A stretch of 64,000 bases of DNA from Pseudalkalibacillus hwajinpoensis (GCF_039851965.1 NZ_CP156674.1:2666001-2730000), one strand, 5' to 3'. Positions 1 to 7,889 are shown, counted from the first letter of the stretch. Numbers and translations: made by a program. Notes: generated by a model from the sequence alone, not told the origin.

Positions 1-1
1 A

Positions 2-142
2 AATGATCCTCTTCTGGTTGAAGCCTTTCTTGTAGCGGGTGTGCACCTATCGGTAGATGAAAAAGAACAGACCTATAAACTTGCAGAAGCAAGAACAGTC
101 AACGCTGGCATATCAAATCTACTTATGCAATACGGGTGGTAA
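2..142 (+). CDS. C-terminal fragment of an unrecognised protein
   Basis: An open frame enters from the left edge and encodes 46 residues ending QYGW before a TAA stop. The fragment is mixed charged/hydrophobic and looks helical; I do not recognise the family. An intrinsic terminator follows 15 bases after the stop, which supports this being the true end of a plus-strand gene. The start lies outside the window. Confidence 0.6.
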   Translation, partial: NDPLLVEAFLVAGVHLSVDEKEQTYKLAEARTVNAGISNLLMQYGW

Positions 143-156
143 TCCTCAATAAATGA

Positions 157-187
157 CCGGCTTTCAATGGAGAAAGCCGGCTTTTTG
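157..187 (+). terminator. Intrinsic terminator of the left-edge gene
   Basis: A 9-bp perfect stem, CCGGCTTTC pairing with GAAAGCCGG around a 6-base loop, is followed by CTTTTT. It lies between the plus-strand fragment and the minus-strand acetyltransferase. Confidence 0.85.
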
Positions 188-222
188 TGAGTTGATGTTT
201 AATTTGGTATGAGGAACTCCTT

Positions 223-714
223 TTACCTATTCCCTAATTTAGGAACTGGAGAAAGTTTTCTTACATTGAGGTGAAGATTATTGGAAGTGATTTCTTTCAC
301 CTGATCCAATTTCTTTTCAATGATATAGTTTGTTAAGAAACTGCCCTTTGTTTCGAATCCTAACCTTTTAAAGCTTTCAATCCCCTGTTGGTTCTCTTTG
401 TCCACCATTCCATAGACAGTTGTAATTCCCTGTTTCATGACGTAGCTTTCGAAAGCTGGTAACAATTTCCGTGCAATGCCTTTTCCTTGAACACTATGAT
501 CGAGAACAACATAATCAACTAGTACCATATGGTTAATTCTCAAACGATAACTAAGGAACCCCGCTATTTTTCCATTTGGTTCACAAACAATAAGGACTTC
601 GTGTGCCTGGTTCAGGATATTCTCAATCTTACTTGAGGGTATTTCAAAATTCTGTGTGCATATAGAAACTAACGTTGAATCGTCCTTTTCCTTAATGCGA
701 TTACGAATATACAT
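223..714 (-). CDS. GNAT-family N-acetyltransferase
   Basis: This 163-residue protein has the GNAT fold: beta strands leading to the acetyl-CoA motif VQGKGIARKLL near residues 75-85, then a late segment (ESFKRLGFE) typical of the family's C-terminal half. The family moves an acetyl group from acetyl-CoA to an amine, but the substrate cannot be read from the sequence. The ATG start has an AAGGAG site about 7 bases upstream. It is a single-gene unit. The last 25 or so residues, after the GNAT core, are polar and probably extended. Confidence 0.85.
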   Translation of the reverse strand: MYIRNRIKEKDDSTLVSICTQNFEIPSSKIENILNQAHEVLIVCEPNGKIAGFLSYRLRINHMVLVDYVVLDHSVQGKGIARKLLPAFESYVMKQGITTVYGMVDKENQQGIESFKRLGFETKGSFLTNYIIEKKLDQVKEITSNNLHLNVRKLSPVPKLGNR

Positions 715-800
715 AAATTATGCTCCTTTATCGATATTATTAAATGATTGCGATTAAATCTAAGTAATGAGCTTATTCCTAGAACTTAATGGTAATCGTT

Positions 801-837
801 AAAAATGGAGTTAATGCACGGTACAGCATTAACTCCA
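801..837 (-). terminator. Minus-strand intrinsic terminator of the 34-aa gene
   Basis: On the minus strand a 12-bp stem (TGGAGTTAATGC with GCATTAACTCCA, 8-base loop) is followed by TTTTT. It begins 9 bases after the stop codon of the small gene at 846-950. Confidence 0.8.
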
Positions 838-845
838 GTGATTGA

Positions 846-950
846 TTATTTTGCAGCAGCGTCAGTTTTTACTCGTTTCTTAGCTACTTTCTTTCTTTTT
901 TTACTGCAACTGAAAACTTCGTCAATCAAATTATGCAAAAGTGTAATCAT
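846..950 (-). CDS. 34-aa basic small protein
   Basis: A short minus-strand gene starts with ATG preceded, 5 bases away, by the near-perfect ribosome binding site AGGAGAGG (956-963) and ends 9 bases before a strong intrinsic terminator. The product begins with a short hydrophobic/acidic helix (MITLLHNLIDEVFSC), continues in a cluster of lysines and arginines (KKRKKVAKKR) and ends in DAAAK. The compact RBS-ORF-terminator unit argues for a real expressed gene. I do not recognise the family. The charged tail could bind nucleic acid or membrane, which is only a guess. Confidence 0.6.
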   Translation of the reverse strand: MITLLHNLIDEVFSCSKKRKKVAKKRVKTDAAAK

Positions 951-963
951 GAAATCCTCTCCT

Positions 964-1187
964 AATTATTATTTGAAATGAATTGCTATCATTTCATACG
1001 TTATCTTACGTTGGTTTGTCTAAATTGTTTGGACAGGTATTCAGTATCATTAAAATTGTGTAAATTTATCATCGGGTAATGGCACCTATTTTGGGAGGAA
1101 GGCAGATTAGGACCATGCTCCACAATAATGAGAGTGAATGAGAGCAATAGTAGATTTGATCGTGTATTTATAAAATAAGCATTCAAG
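964..1187. other. Intergenic stretch without a supported gene
   Basis: This stretch between the 34-aa gene and the galM promoter presumably carries the small gene's promoter. I see no clear -35/-10 pair, RNA structure or RBS-supported frame here. The open frame antisense to it has no ribosome binding site. Confidence 0.5.
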
Positions 1188-1229
1188 TTAGTTTGTCTCG
1201 TGGATAAATTAAGTTGATATTGTTATAAT
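1188..1229 (+). promoter_or_regulatory. galM promoter with XylR-type operator
   Basis: A candidate operator at 1188-1212 has the 9-7-9 layout TTAGTTTGT-N7-ATAAATTAA, close to the half-sites of the B. subtilis xyl operator (TTAGTTTGT / ACAAACTAA). It covers the -35 position of an extended -10 promoter (TG at 1221, TATAAT at 1224-1229). The same layout occurs before xylE and xylR in this window. Confidence 0.7.
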
Positions 1230-1369
1230 TAAAAGATGAAAGCCTTTACAGGAGATTTTATTAAGATAATTAAGATGAAGGTAAGTGTGGCCTTCCCAAT
1301 TTTGGTGTAGTGGTGATTTAGGATATGATTCAACATTCATAGAAAACTTAAGGAGAGAGGTTAGAAGAA

Positions 1370-2419
1370 TTGAAAATCTCGAGTAGGAAATTCGGAGAGC
1401 TGCAGGGTAATGATGTCTCACTCTATACACTGATCAATGAGAATGGTATGGAGGTAAGTTGTTTAGATTACGGATGTATTATTACTAAAATCCTAACTCC
1501 AGATGCTGAAGGCTCAATAGAAAATATTGTGTTAGGATTTGATGAGCTGGAGGATTACCTTAATTATTCTCCCTATTTTGGATCAGTTATTGGACGAGTA
1601 GGTGGGAGAATAGCGAAGGGGCAGTTTGAGTTGAATGGAGAAACATATGAACTACCTAAGAATGATGGTGAAAATCATCTGCATGGGGGTCCAAATGGAT
1701 TTGATAAAGTGATCTGGAGGGCACAGGAGATTGATCGTAAAGATGAAGTTGGACTTGAGTTCTCTTATATAAGTGCAGATGGGGAAGAAGGGTACCCTGG
1801 GAAGTTAGATGTCACTGTTACATATCTATTAACCAATGACAACGAACTGGTCATTTCGTATACGGGTGTTTCTGACCGAGATACTTTAGTGAATCTCACC
1901 AATCACACCTATTTCAATTTAAGTGGTAACTTGAAGGAAACAATTGTGGATCATGAGTTAGTGATGAAAAGCAATCAATTTCTTGAGCTAAACGAAGAGC
2001 TAATTCCAACAGGAAATCAGGTGAATGTGACCGATACTTCCTTTGATTTTAGAAACGGAAGTAGAATTGCAGAAGGGATTAAATCCTCTTATTCTCAGAA
2101 TGTACTAGTGGGGAATGGGTATGATCACCCATTCATGTTAAATGAAACGAATAATAATGAGATTATTTTAAGCGAACCTATTAGTGGGCGACAACTTATC
2201 ATCGAGACTACAGAACCATGCGTTGTGCTATATACGGGAAACAATATTCCGGAAAATTTTAATATAAGGGACGTCCCGTCAGAAAAATATTTAGGAATGT
2301 GTCTCGAAACACAGGCACCACCAGATGCCATCAATCATGCCGATTTTCCTTCTATTATTCTTGAAAAAGGAAAGCAGTATACTACCAAAACAAGTTATAA
2401 ATTTGGTGTGATGAAATAA
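1370..2419 (+). CDS. galM: Aldose 1-epimerase (mutarotase)
   Basis: The 349-residue product interconverts alpha and beta anomers of free aldoses in the cytoplasm. It matches galactose mutarotase in length and motifs: GRVGGRIAKGQF and NHLHGGPNGFDKV in the first third, the active-site segment NLTNHTYFNLSG mid-protein, NGYDHPF, and ETQAPPDAIN near the C-terminus. The start is TTG with AGGAGAGAGG 10 bases upstream; no upstream ATG fits. Lying beside xylR and xylE under the same kind of operator, it probably serves xylose mutarotation more than galactose. It is transcribed toward xylR, with a shared terminator between them. Confidence 0.92.
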   Translation: MKISSRKFGELQGNDVSLYTLINENGMEVSCLDYGCIITKILTPDAEGSIENIVLGFDELEDYLNYSPYFGSVIGRVGGRIAKGQFELNGETYELPKNDGENHLHGGPNGFDKVIWRAQEIDRKDEVGLEFSYISADGEEGYPGKLDVTVTYLLTNDNELVISYTGVSDRDTLVNLTNHTYFNLSGNLKETIVDHELVMKSNQFLELNEELIPTGNQVNVTDTSFDFRNGSRIAEGIKSSYSQNVLVGNGYDHPFMLNETNNNEIILSEPISGRQLIIETTEPCVVLYTGNNIPENFNIRDVPSEKYLGMCLETQAPPDAINHADFPSIILEKGKQYTTKTSYKFGVMK

Positions 2420-2464
2420 AAGCGTTAAAACGGTAGAAGGCGATTTCTTTCGTTATGTAGCAGC

Positions 2465-2504
2465 AAACGATAAAACGACGCCCATTGGCGTCGCTTTATC
2501 GTTT
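2465..2504. terminator. Bidirectional terminator between galM and xylR
   Basis: An 18-bp stem with one internal mismatch (AAACGATAAAACGACGCC with GGCGTCGCTTTATCGTTT, loop CATT) lies between the convergent galM and xylR ends and overlaps the xylR stop codon. Confidence 0.75.
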
Positions 2505-3690
2505 AGCTAACTAAATCAATTTGCAGAAAGTTTTCAACTGTAAAAGCTACAACACCAAGAGCGGAAGAATGAGTAGAATGCTCTGAGAAATCGATTCGTA
2601 AGTCTTTTTGTTGGAAGGGCTGTGTGCGTTTCTTAACATGGGTGTTAACAGGAGTTCCGAGCCATTCTTTAGCGGAAGCTAGACGGTTTCCAATAATCAC
2701 TTGCTCTGGATTAAATGTATTGATGATGTTGTTAATTCCTATGCCTAAATAAGTTCCAATCTCTTCAAACAATTCGGATGAACAATGATCGGTCCGTGCC
2801 ATCTTAATCAACTCTTCTAAACAGAGCTCTTTGCCTTTTGGTGGGGTCAATTGAAGTTCATCAGCTCTGTTAAGCAGGGCTTTTTCGGAAGCGTATAGCT
2901 CCCAGCATCCTTGATTGCCACAGCGACATTCGGGGCCGTTTGTATTAATCGTCATATGGCCCATTTCACCCGAAAATCCGTCATTCCCCTTGTAGAGCTC
3001 CCCATTTAAAATCAACCCAACGCCAATACCTATACCGGCACTAACGTAAACGAGGTTGTCAAATGGCTGACCAGCACCAAACTTCTTTTCACCGTACGCT
3101 CCTGAATTCGCTTCATTTTCAATAATGACTGGGATATTAAATTCATTCTCAACGATCGCTTTCAAGTTCACATTTTTCCAGCCAAGGTTTGGTGCCAACA
3201 AAATTTCTCCTTCTTTATTAACAATGCCAGGAACACCAATTCCGATTCCAACAACGCCATATCGACATGAAGGCGTATTTGCTGAAAGGCTTTTAATCAT
3301 CGTTAAGAGCTGATTTTCTATTTTTTTATAGCTTAAATCATTAAAATTTACTTTTTCTTCCTTAACAATATTTCCGTTAAGATCTGTTAAAATGCCGAGC
3401 ATATAGTTGACACCTAAGTCAATTCCAATGGAAAAGCCAGCAAGTTCATTGAAGAATAGCATGACAGGCCTTCTACCACCGCTTGATTCACCAGGACCTG
3501 ATTCATAAATTAAATTTTCTGTAAGTAATTCACTGACAAGGGAGGAGACGGTGCTTTTGTTTAAGCCGGTGGTTTTTGCTATATTTGCTCTGGAAATAGG
3601 TGTATTTTCTGTGATGATCTGAAGCACAATCGATTTATTTCCTCTTTTAACGACATGTTGGTTCCAGGTATGGTTAAGGGTCATTTTCAT
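2503..3690 (-). CDS. xylR: ROK-family xylose repressor
   Basis: The 395-residue protein has an N-terminal winged helix-turn-helix (about residues 20-60; NIAKTTGLNKSTVSSLVSEL) and a ROK sugar-binding domain starting at GIDLGVNYMLG. The ROK zinc/sugar signature ECRCGNQGCWE and the glucokinase-like GIGIGVGLI segment are present. Family members repress sugar operons until the sugar binds. The ATG start has AAGGAGAAC 7 bases upstream. The same operator type at galM, xylE and its own promoter supports XylR identity and autoregulation. No xylA or xylB is in the window, so the catabolic enzymes must lie elsewhere. Confidence 0.85.
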   Translation of the reverse strand: MKMTLNHTWNQHVVKRGNKSIVLQIITENTPISRANIAKTTGLNKSTVSSLVSELLTENLIYESGPGESSGGRRPVMLFFNELAGFSIGIDLGVNYMLGILTDLNGNIVKEEKVNFNDLSYKKIENQLLTMIKSLSANTPSCRYGVVGIGIGVPGIVNKEGEILLAPNLGWKNVNLKAIVENEFNIPVIIENEANSGAYGEKKFGAGQPFDNLVYVSAGIGIGVGLILNGELYKGNDGFSGEMGHMTINTNGPECRCGNQGCWELYASEKALLNRADELQLTPPKGKELCLEELIKMARTDHCSSELFEEIGTYLGIGINNIINTFNPEQVIIGNRLASAKEWLGTPVNTHVKKRTQPFQQKDLRIDFSEHSTHSSALGVVAFTVENFLQIDLVS

Positions 3691-3722
3691 TTCGTTCTCC
3701 TTTACATTAAATTCCTCCTTTT

Positions 3723-3761
3723 ATTCTAACACAAACTTAGTTTATTCGGTATACAAACAGG
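3723..3761 (-). promoter_or_regulatory. xylR promoter with XylR-type operator
   Basis: Read on the plus strand, 3737-3761 has the 9-7-9 arrangement TTAGTTTAT-N7-ACAAACAGG. On the minus strand a -10 (TAGAAT, 3723-3728) places the -35 position inside this operator, as expected for autorepression. The outer half-site is the weakest of the three sites. Confidence 0.6.
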
Positions 3762-3790
3762 TGCGCATTTTGCTACTCCTGGTAGCAGTT

Positions 3791-3821
3791 AAGAGCTCCT
3801 CGCATACTACAAGGAGCTCTT
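3791..3821 (-). terminator. Hairpin downstream of xylE
   Basis: A perfect 10-bp inverted repeat (AAGAGCTCCT / AGGAGCTCTT, 11-base loop) starts 7 bases after the xylE stop. It lacks a good U tract, so it could act as an attenuator or RNA-end stabiliser rather than a full terminator. Confidence 0.6.
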
Positions 3822-3827
3822 ACAACA

Positions 3828-5237
3828 TTATGCCAACTTCTTATCCTGGTTGTCCTTTTTTCTTAAAAGCATTTCTAATTCTTCTAATGATTTACCCTTT
3901 GTTTCAGGCACAAACTTCCATACAAAGATGGCAGATAGAATACTCATAATGCCATAAAAAGAGTAGGTAAGACCACCGCTCAATTCCATCATCATCGGAT
4001 AGGTGGAAGAAATAAAGTAGTTAGCCGCCCACTGTGCCGCAACAGCGATCGCGACGGCTTGTCCCCTAATCTTATTCGGGAAAATTTCAGAAATTAAGAC
4101 CCAAACGATTGGTCCCCAGGACATCATAAATGATGCCGTATAAATAATGATGAAAACTAATGTGGCGATGCCAATAATTCCAGAGAAAGCCATTCCAGCT
4201 ACTCCAAACATTCCTATTGTCATACCGATCGATCCTACAATTAGAAGAGGTTTTCTGCCCCATTTATCTACCGTTAAGATCGCGATAATCGTAAAGATGA
4301 CATTAACAAGGCCCATGATAATCGTCTGGACCATCGATGCATCTCTTGCTGCTCCCATGCTTTCAAAGATTCGTGGCGCATAATAGAGAGCTACATTTAT
4401 CCCGACAAACTGTTGGAAAATGGATAACAAAATACCTACAAATACAATCGTTTTTCCAAAAGCAAAAAGTCTTGCTTTATTGGTATCAAAAGAGTTCTTA
4501 ATCTCATATAGCGTGGCCTTTGCCATCGTCTGGTCATGAATCTTTGAAAGGATGGCGAACGCTTCCTCAATTTTATTGATTGAAACTAAATACCTTGGTG
4601 TCTTTGGAACAGTAAAGAGTAGTAATAAGAATAAAATAGCCGGTATTGCTTCTGAAGCAAACATATACCGCCATCCTAAATCGTTCATCCACTCCATCGG
4701 TTGTCCTTTAGCGATACCCCAGTTGACGAAGTACACCACAAGCATTCCGAAAATGATAGCGAATTGGTTCAGTGATACCAGGGTTCCTCTTATGTTAGAA
4801 GGAGCGATTTCCCCGATATACATTGGGGCAACAGCTGAAGCCAAACCAACTCCAATACCACCAATAATCCTATAAAAGTTAAACATAAGTAGCAAAGAAT
4901 AAGTTGGATCTTCTCCATAACTGAAAAACAAAAATTCAGGATAAGCTGAGCCAAGAGCTGATAACAAAAATAAGATAGCTGCCAGAATAAGGGAGTACTT
5001 TCTACCAATTTTCTTCGAGAAGTAACCGGATAACAATCCACCAATAATACAACCAATTAAGGCGCTGGATACAGTGAGTCCGTGAACCAGTGAGCTAAGG
5101 TGTAAATGATCAGAAAAGAACGTTTGTAGAGATCCTTCTGCTCCTGAAATCACTGCCGTGTCGTACCCGAATAAAAGACCTCCTAGAGTTGCGACAAGCG
5201 TGATTAAAACGATGTAAGCTTTGTTATTTAGTTTCAT
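3828..5237 (-). CDS. xylE: D-xylose:H+ symporter (MFS sugar porter)
   Basis: This 469-residue 12-helix transporter closely resembles E. coli XylE. Signatures include LVATLGGLLFGYDTAVISG in helix 1, YRIIGGIGVGLAS, GWRYMFASEAIPA, the helix-7 sugar-binding QQFVGINVALYYAP, and the C-terminal sugar-porter signature VPETKGKSLEELE. It imports xylose with a proton. I place the start at the ATG giving MKLNNKAYIV because it aligns with the E. coli N-terminus. The frame stays open 25 codons further upstream, and the AGGAGG there sits about 35 bases from this ATG, so the start is the least certain part. XylR and CcpA sites lie upstream. Confidence 0.9.
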   Translation of the reverse strand: MKLNNKAYIVLITLVATLGGLLFGYDTAVISGAEGSLQTFFSDHLHLSSLVHGLTVSSALIGCIIGGLLSGYFSKKIGRKYSLILAAILFLLSALGSAYPEFLFFSYGEDPTYSLLLMFNFYRIIGGIGVGLASAVAPMYIGEIAPSNIRGTLVSLNQFAIIFGMLVVYFVNWGIAKGQPMEWMNDLGWRYMFASEAIPAILFLLLLFTVPKTPRYLVSINKIEEAFAILSKIHDQTMAKATLYEIKNSFDTNKARLFAFGKTIVFVGILLSIFQQFVGINVALYYAPRIFESMGAARDASMVQTIIMGLVNVIFTIIAILTVDKWGRKPLLIVGSIGMTIGMFGVAGMAFSGIIGIATLVFIIIYTASFMMSWGPIVWVLISEIFPNKIRGQAVAIAVAAQWAANYFISSTYPMMMELSGGLTYSFYGIMSILSAIFVWKFVPETKGKSLEELEMLLRKKDNQDKKLA

Positions 5238-5280
5238 CTGTTCAACAGAGTAGCGACTGACTACCCTTCCTCCTCTCGAT

Positions 5281-5295
5281 TGTAATCGCTTGCAA
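5281..5295 (-). promoter_or_regulatory. CcpA-binding cre site before xylE
   Basis: On the minus strand TTGCAAGCGATTACA matches all fixed positions of the cre consensus WTGNAANCGNWNNCW. It lies just downstream of the xylE -10, where CcpA would block transcription when preferred sugars are present. Confidence 0.75.
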
Positions 5296-5302
5296 TAACG
5301 AT

Positions 5303-5344
5303 ATTTTAACAAACCTTACTTAGTTTGTATAGTGGATAAACGAA
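5303..5344 (-). promoter_or_regulatory. xylE promoter with XylR-type operator
   Basis: Plus-strand 5320-5344 reads TTAGTTTGT-N7-ATAAACGAA, nearly identical over its first 21 bases to the galM site (19 of 21). On the minus strand a TAAAAT -10 (5303-5308) and weak TATACA -35 (5326-5331) place the operator over the -35. A second inverted repeat, ACAAAC-N8-GTTTGT (5309-5328), overlaps the spacer. Confidence 0.75.
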
Positions 5345-5557
5345 GAATGCGCGAATTATTACACATTTTCAAAAATGATTTAGTGATTGAATGGAGGGCA
5401 AGAGAGTGCCTGTCACCACCCGGTTTATGTCTGATTCAGTCGAATTTTGGGCTCTGTTGTAAAGTATGTAAATAATCGCTCGGAATTTTATTGAGGCTCG
5501 TAAGATGTGGTAGGATAGCGATAATAATACTTACAAGAAAATGGAAGGAGCGATTTT

Positions 5558-6364
5558 ATGAAATTCGATTACCATACGCACCATGAGCGCTGCGGTCATG
5601 CAGAAGCAACAATTGAGGATTACATACAGGCAGCAATTAAAAATGATCTGCAGATGATTGGCATCTCAGACCACTCGCCATTCTTTGCAAGCGAGGAAGA
5701 TCGTGCGATGCCACGCATAGCTATGGCGAAAAGTGAATTCTCGTTATATGTTGAGGAAGTGCTAAAGCTTAAGGAAAAGTATCGCGGGAAAATTGAGGTG
5801 TTGCTTGGGGTAGAATCAGACTTTTTCAGAGAGCATTATCCGCTATACAAAAGCATTTACGACCAGTATCCCTTTGACTATATAATCGGATCAGTTCATT
5901 TTAGTAATGAAGCAAATATATTTGATAAAAGGCGCTGGGAGAACGTGACTGAAGAAGACGTTCGAAAGCAGAAGGAGCACTATTACAAATTAATTGTAGA
6001 ATCAGCTGAAAGTGGTGTATTTGATATTCTCGGTCATATTGATGCGATGAAAGGATTTTATCCGGACTTTACAAACGTGCATACACCAGAAGTTGAGAAA
6101 GCACTAAAGCGACTTGGTGAAGTAGAAGCAACCATTGAAATTAATACTTCTGGAAAGCATAAAGACTGTGGTGGCTGGTATCCTGCGAATGACATGCTTG
6201 AATTGGCCTGCCATTATGGTGTAGGAGTTACGTTTGGATCTGACGCCCACTGGCCATCCCGAGTTGGGGAGGAGTTTGAAGAAGTGAGCGCTAAGTTGAA
6301 GGAGATTGGATTTAGGAATTGGACTGTATTTAGAGAGCGGAAGAAGGAGTTTGTTGGGTTGTAG
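5558..6364 (+). CDS. PHP-domain phosphatase, histidinol-phosphatase (HisJ) family
   Basis: The 268-residue cytoplasmic protein has the PHP metal-binding fold: N-terminal DYHTHHERCGH (HxH motif), GISDHSPF, GVESDFF, GSVHF, DILGHIDAMK and the C-terminal FGSDAHWPSRVG supplying the last metal ligands. The length equals HisJ of B. subtilis, which removes phosphate from histidinol phosphate. No other his gene is nearby, so the substrate could be another phosphomonoester. An ATG with GGAAGGAG 8 bases upstream fixes the start. It appears monocistronic and is followed by the first GTCAGAC hairpin. Confidence 0.82.
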   Translation: MKFDYHTHHERCGHAEATIEDYIQAAIKNDLQMIGISDHSPFFASEEDRAMPRIAMAKSEFSLYVEEVLKLKEKYRGKIEVLLGVESDFFREHYPLYKSIYDQYPFDYIIGSVHFSNEANIFDKRRWENVTEEDVRKQKEHYYKLIVESAESGVFDILGHIDAMKGFYPDFTNVHTPEVEKALKRLGEVEATIEINTSGKHKDCGGWYPANDMLELACHYGVGVTFGSDAHWPSRVGEEFEEVSAKLKEIGFRNWTVFRERKKEFVGL

Positions 6365-6370
6365 AAATAG

Positions 6371-6421
6371 AAGGGGGGAGGGGGGTCAGACAGGGGTCTG
6401 ACCCCCTTCCCTCTCCTTTTT
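6371..6421. repeat. GTCAGAC-head hairpin, copy A
   Basis: A long imperfect palindrome: a purine-rich left arm, GTCAGAC (6385-6391), loop AGGG, GTCTGAC (6396-6402), then a pyrimidine-rich right arm ending in TTTT. It sits right after the PHP phosphatase gene and may serve as its terminator. It is one of four related copies. Confidence 0.85.
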
Positions 6422-6469
6422 CCTTTTTTTCAGAATATTCATTGAACCGAACGGGAAACTAAGTTATTC

Positions 6470-6497
6470 TATAATTAGAAAATACGAAATATTGTAT
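6470..6497 (+). promoter_or_regulatory. yhf operon promoter and candidate YhfZ operator, site 1
   Basis: A good -10 (TATAAT, 6470-6475) is followed at the expected start point by the inverted repeat ATAC-N8-GTAT (6482-6497). Eighteen of 22 bases here match the site before yhfY. No convincing -35 is seen at 17 bp. Confidence 0.6.
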
Positions 6498-6511
6498 ATT
6501 GAGGTGAGGAT

Positions 6512-7444
6512 ATGGAAGGCAAATGGGAGAAATTATACAGCAAGAATGGGCTTGCAGCCAGGAGAATTGCTGCTAAGCTTTTATCGATCGAGCCAGGAAG
6601 CCGGATTCCTCGCGTAAGTGATTTTGTTACAGAGACTTCACTTGGAAGGGGGACGATTCAGGCAGCACTTCGTTTACTTGAGGAAATTGAAGCAATTCAC
6701 CTTGAAGCAAGGGGGCATCTTGGGACTTTCCTGATCAGAACGAATCGGGAGCTTCTCTGGGATATTGCCGGACTTGGCTCTGTTATGGGAGCGATGCCCT
6801 TACCGTATTCAAGAAAATATGAGGGGCTTGCTACCGGATTAGTACAGGTGCTAGAGAACATGAAGATTCCTTTCAATCTAGCGTTTATGCGCGGTTCATT
6901 GAATCGAATTGAAGCGTTAAAGGCAGGGCGATATGATTTTGTGATTGTATCAAAACTTGCAGCTGAACTTGCTGTTCAAGAGGATGACCGTATCGAAATT
7001 GTGAAGACGTTTGGGAACAACTCGTATGTGTCTGGACATGAAGTCTTTTTTGCAGATTCAAAGGTCCAGCATATCCAAAAAGGGATGAGAGTTGGAATTG
7101 ATTACTCCTCTGCTGATCAGCATCTGTTAACAGAGCATGAAGTGGAAGGTATTGACGTCGAGTTAGTTGAAGTGAACTATATGCAGCTAATGGAAATGCT
7201 TAAAAACAATGAAATTGATGCTGCGATTTGGAACAAGGATGAGATGACTTACTCTGATGGGTTGGGGAAAGGATCCTTCCGTTCAGAAAAAGCTCGAGAA
7301 ATTAGTAGAAAAGTGAATGAGGCTTCTATGTTGCTTCATAAGGACCGTCCGGAACTCCGCGAAGCGTTAATTACTTTGCCTGTGCTTGATGTAAACGATC
7401 TTCAAGGGCAAGTTGAAGAAAGTAAGATCTATCCAAGGTATTAA
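6512..7444 (+). CDS. yhfZ: YhfZ-family transcriptional regulator
   Basis: The 310-residue protein has an N-terminal winged helix-turn-helix (residues about 15-75; ETSLGRGTIQAALRLLEEIEA, GntR-like). Its C-terminal domain resembles periplasmic binding proteins and probably senses a small ligand (RYDFVIVSKLAAE, GIDYSSADQ, NNEIDAAIWNKDE). Length and position match E. coli YhfZ (about 300 residues), the first gene of the yhf operon. The start ATG has GAGGTGAGG just upstream. It likely regulates the operon through the two ATAC-N8-GTAT sites, one over its own promoter and one before yhfY. Confidence 0.85.
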   Translation: MEGKWEKLYSKNGLAARRIAAKLLSIEPGSRIPRVSDFVTETSLGRGTIQAALRLLEEIEAIHLEARGHLGTFLIRTNRELLWDIAGLGSVMGAMPLPYSRKYEGLATGLVQVLENMKIPFNLAFMRGSLNRIEALKAGRYDFVIVSKLAAELAVQEDDRIEIVKTFGNNSYVSGHEVFFADSKVQHIQKGMRVGIDYSSADQHLLTEHEVEGIDVELVEVNYMQLMEMLKNNEIDAAIWNKDEMTYSDGLGKGSFRSEKAREISRKVNEASMLLHKDRPELREALITLPVLDVNDLQGQVEESKIYPRY

Positions 7445-7477
7445 TTAGGTTTCCTGCTGGGTTTCCTATGAAATTAA

Positions 7478-7494
7478 TATACTAAATACTGTAT
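7478..7494 (+). promoter_or_regulatory. Candidate YhfZ operator, site 2
   Basis: TATAC-N8-GTATA lies between yhfZ and yhfY, 20 bases before the yhfY start and directly before its RBS. It overlaps a possible -10 (TATACT, 7478-7483), so an internal promoter here may be controlled separately from yhfZ. Confidence 0.55.
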
Positions 7495-7513
7495 ATTGGA
7501 GGGTTAGACTTTT

Positions 7514-7876
7514 ATGACAACGATTAAAGAGAGGTTGGAAATTCTGAAAGCTGGTGACGTCATTAGTGCAGATGCCTCTGTAATAGCAGAGAAAGCTGTA
7601 CAAAGATTAACTAGACAAGCAGGAAGCACCCTTCCCCAAAATAAGGTGGAAATGCTTGTCACTCACCTGGCAACAGCGCTTACTCGTATTTCGCGTGGTG
7701 AAATCATTGATAGTCCACCAGATCAACTAGTTGTAGAGGTTGAGAAATCTGATCAAATTAATGAAGCTGTAAAGGAAATTACCTGGGTGCAGTCAATGTG
7801 GAATGAGAAAATTCCAGAGTCAGAGCTATCTTTTCTTAAAATACACTATGTATCTATTTTTCAAGAAATGAAATAG
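7514..7876 (+). CDS. yhfY: YhfY, PRD-domain protein
   Basis: The 120-residue protein is a lone PTS-regulation-type (PRD) helical domain of the same length as E. coli YhfY. The conserved histidine region typical of PRDs appears at VEMLVTHLATALTRI (about residues 44-58). PRDs are normally phosphorylated by HPr or EIIB to tune regulators. Here the domain has no DNA-binding part and may act together with YhfZ. The start is ATG with GGAGGG 10 bases upstream. The next gene, yhfU, follows after 13 bases. Confidence 0.8.
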   Translation: MTTIKERLEILKAGDVISADASVIAEKAVQRLTRQAGSTLPQNKVEMLVTHLATALTRISRGEIIDSPPDQLVVEVEKSDQINEAVKEITWVQSMWNEKIPESELSFLKIHYVSIFQEMK

Positions 7877-7889
7877 GAGGAGATTCGAA

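Noticed and set aside
1236..1310. A 24-codon frame in the galM leader (ATG AAA GCC...)
   Set aside because: No ribosome binding site upstream and no regulatory codon bias; too short to support.
1001..1430. Two minus-strand open frames (61 and 73 codons) opposite the galM leader and start
   Set aside because: No ribosome binding site, no recognisable protein features, and they overlap the galM promoter and coding start.
5395..5445. Sequence with CCTGTCACC-ACCCGG and GTCTGA elements, resembling a decayed relative of the GTCAGAC hairpins
   Set aside because: No complementary arms could be found, so it is not counted as a repeat copy.
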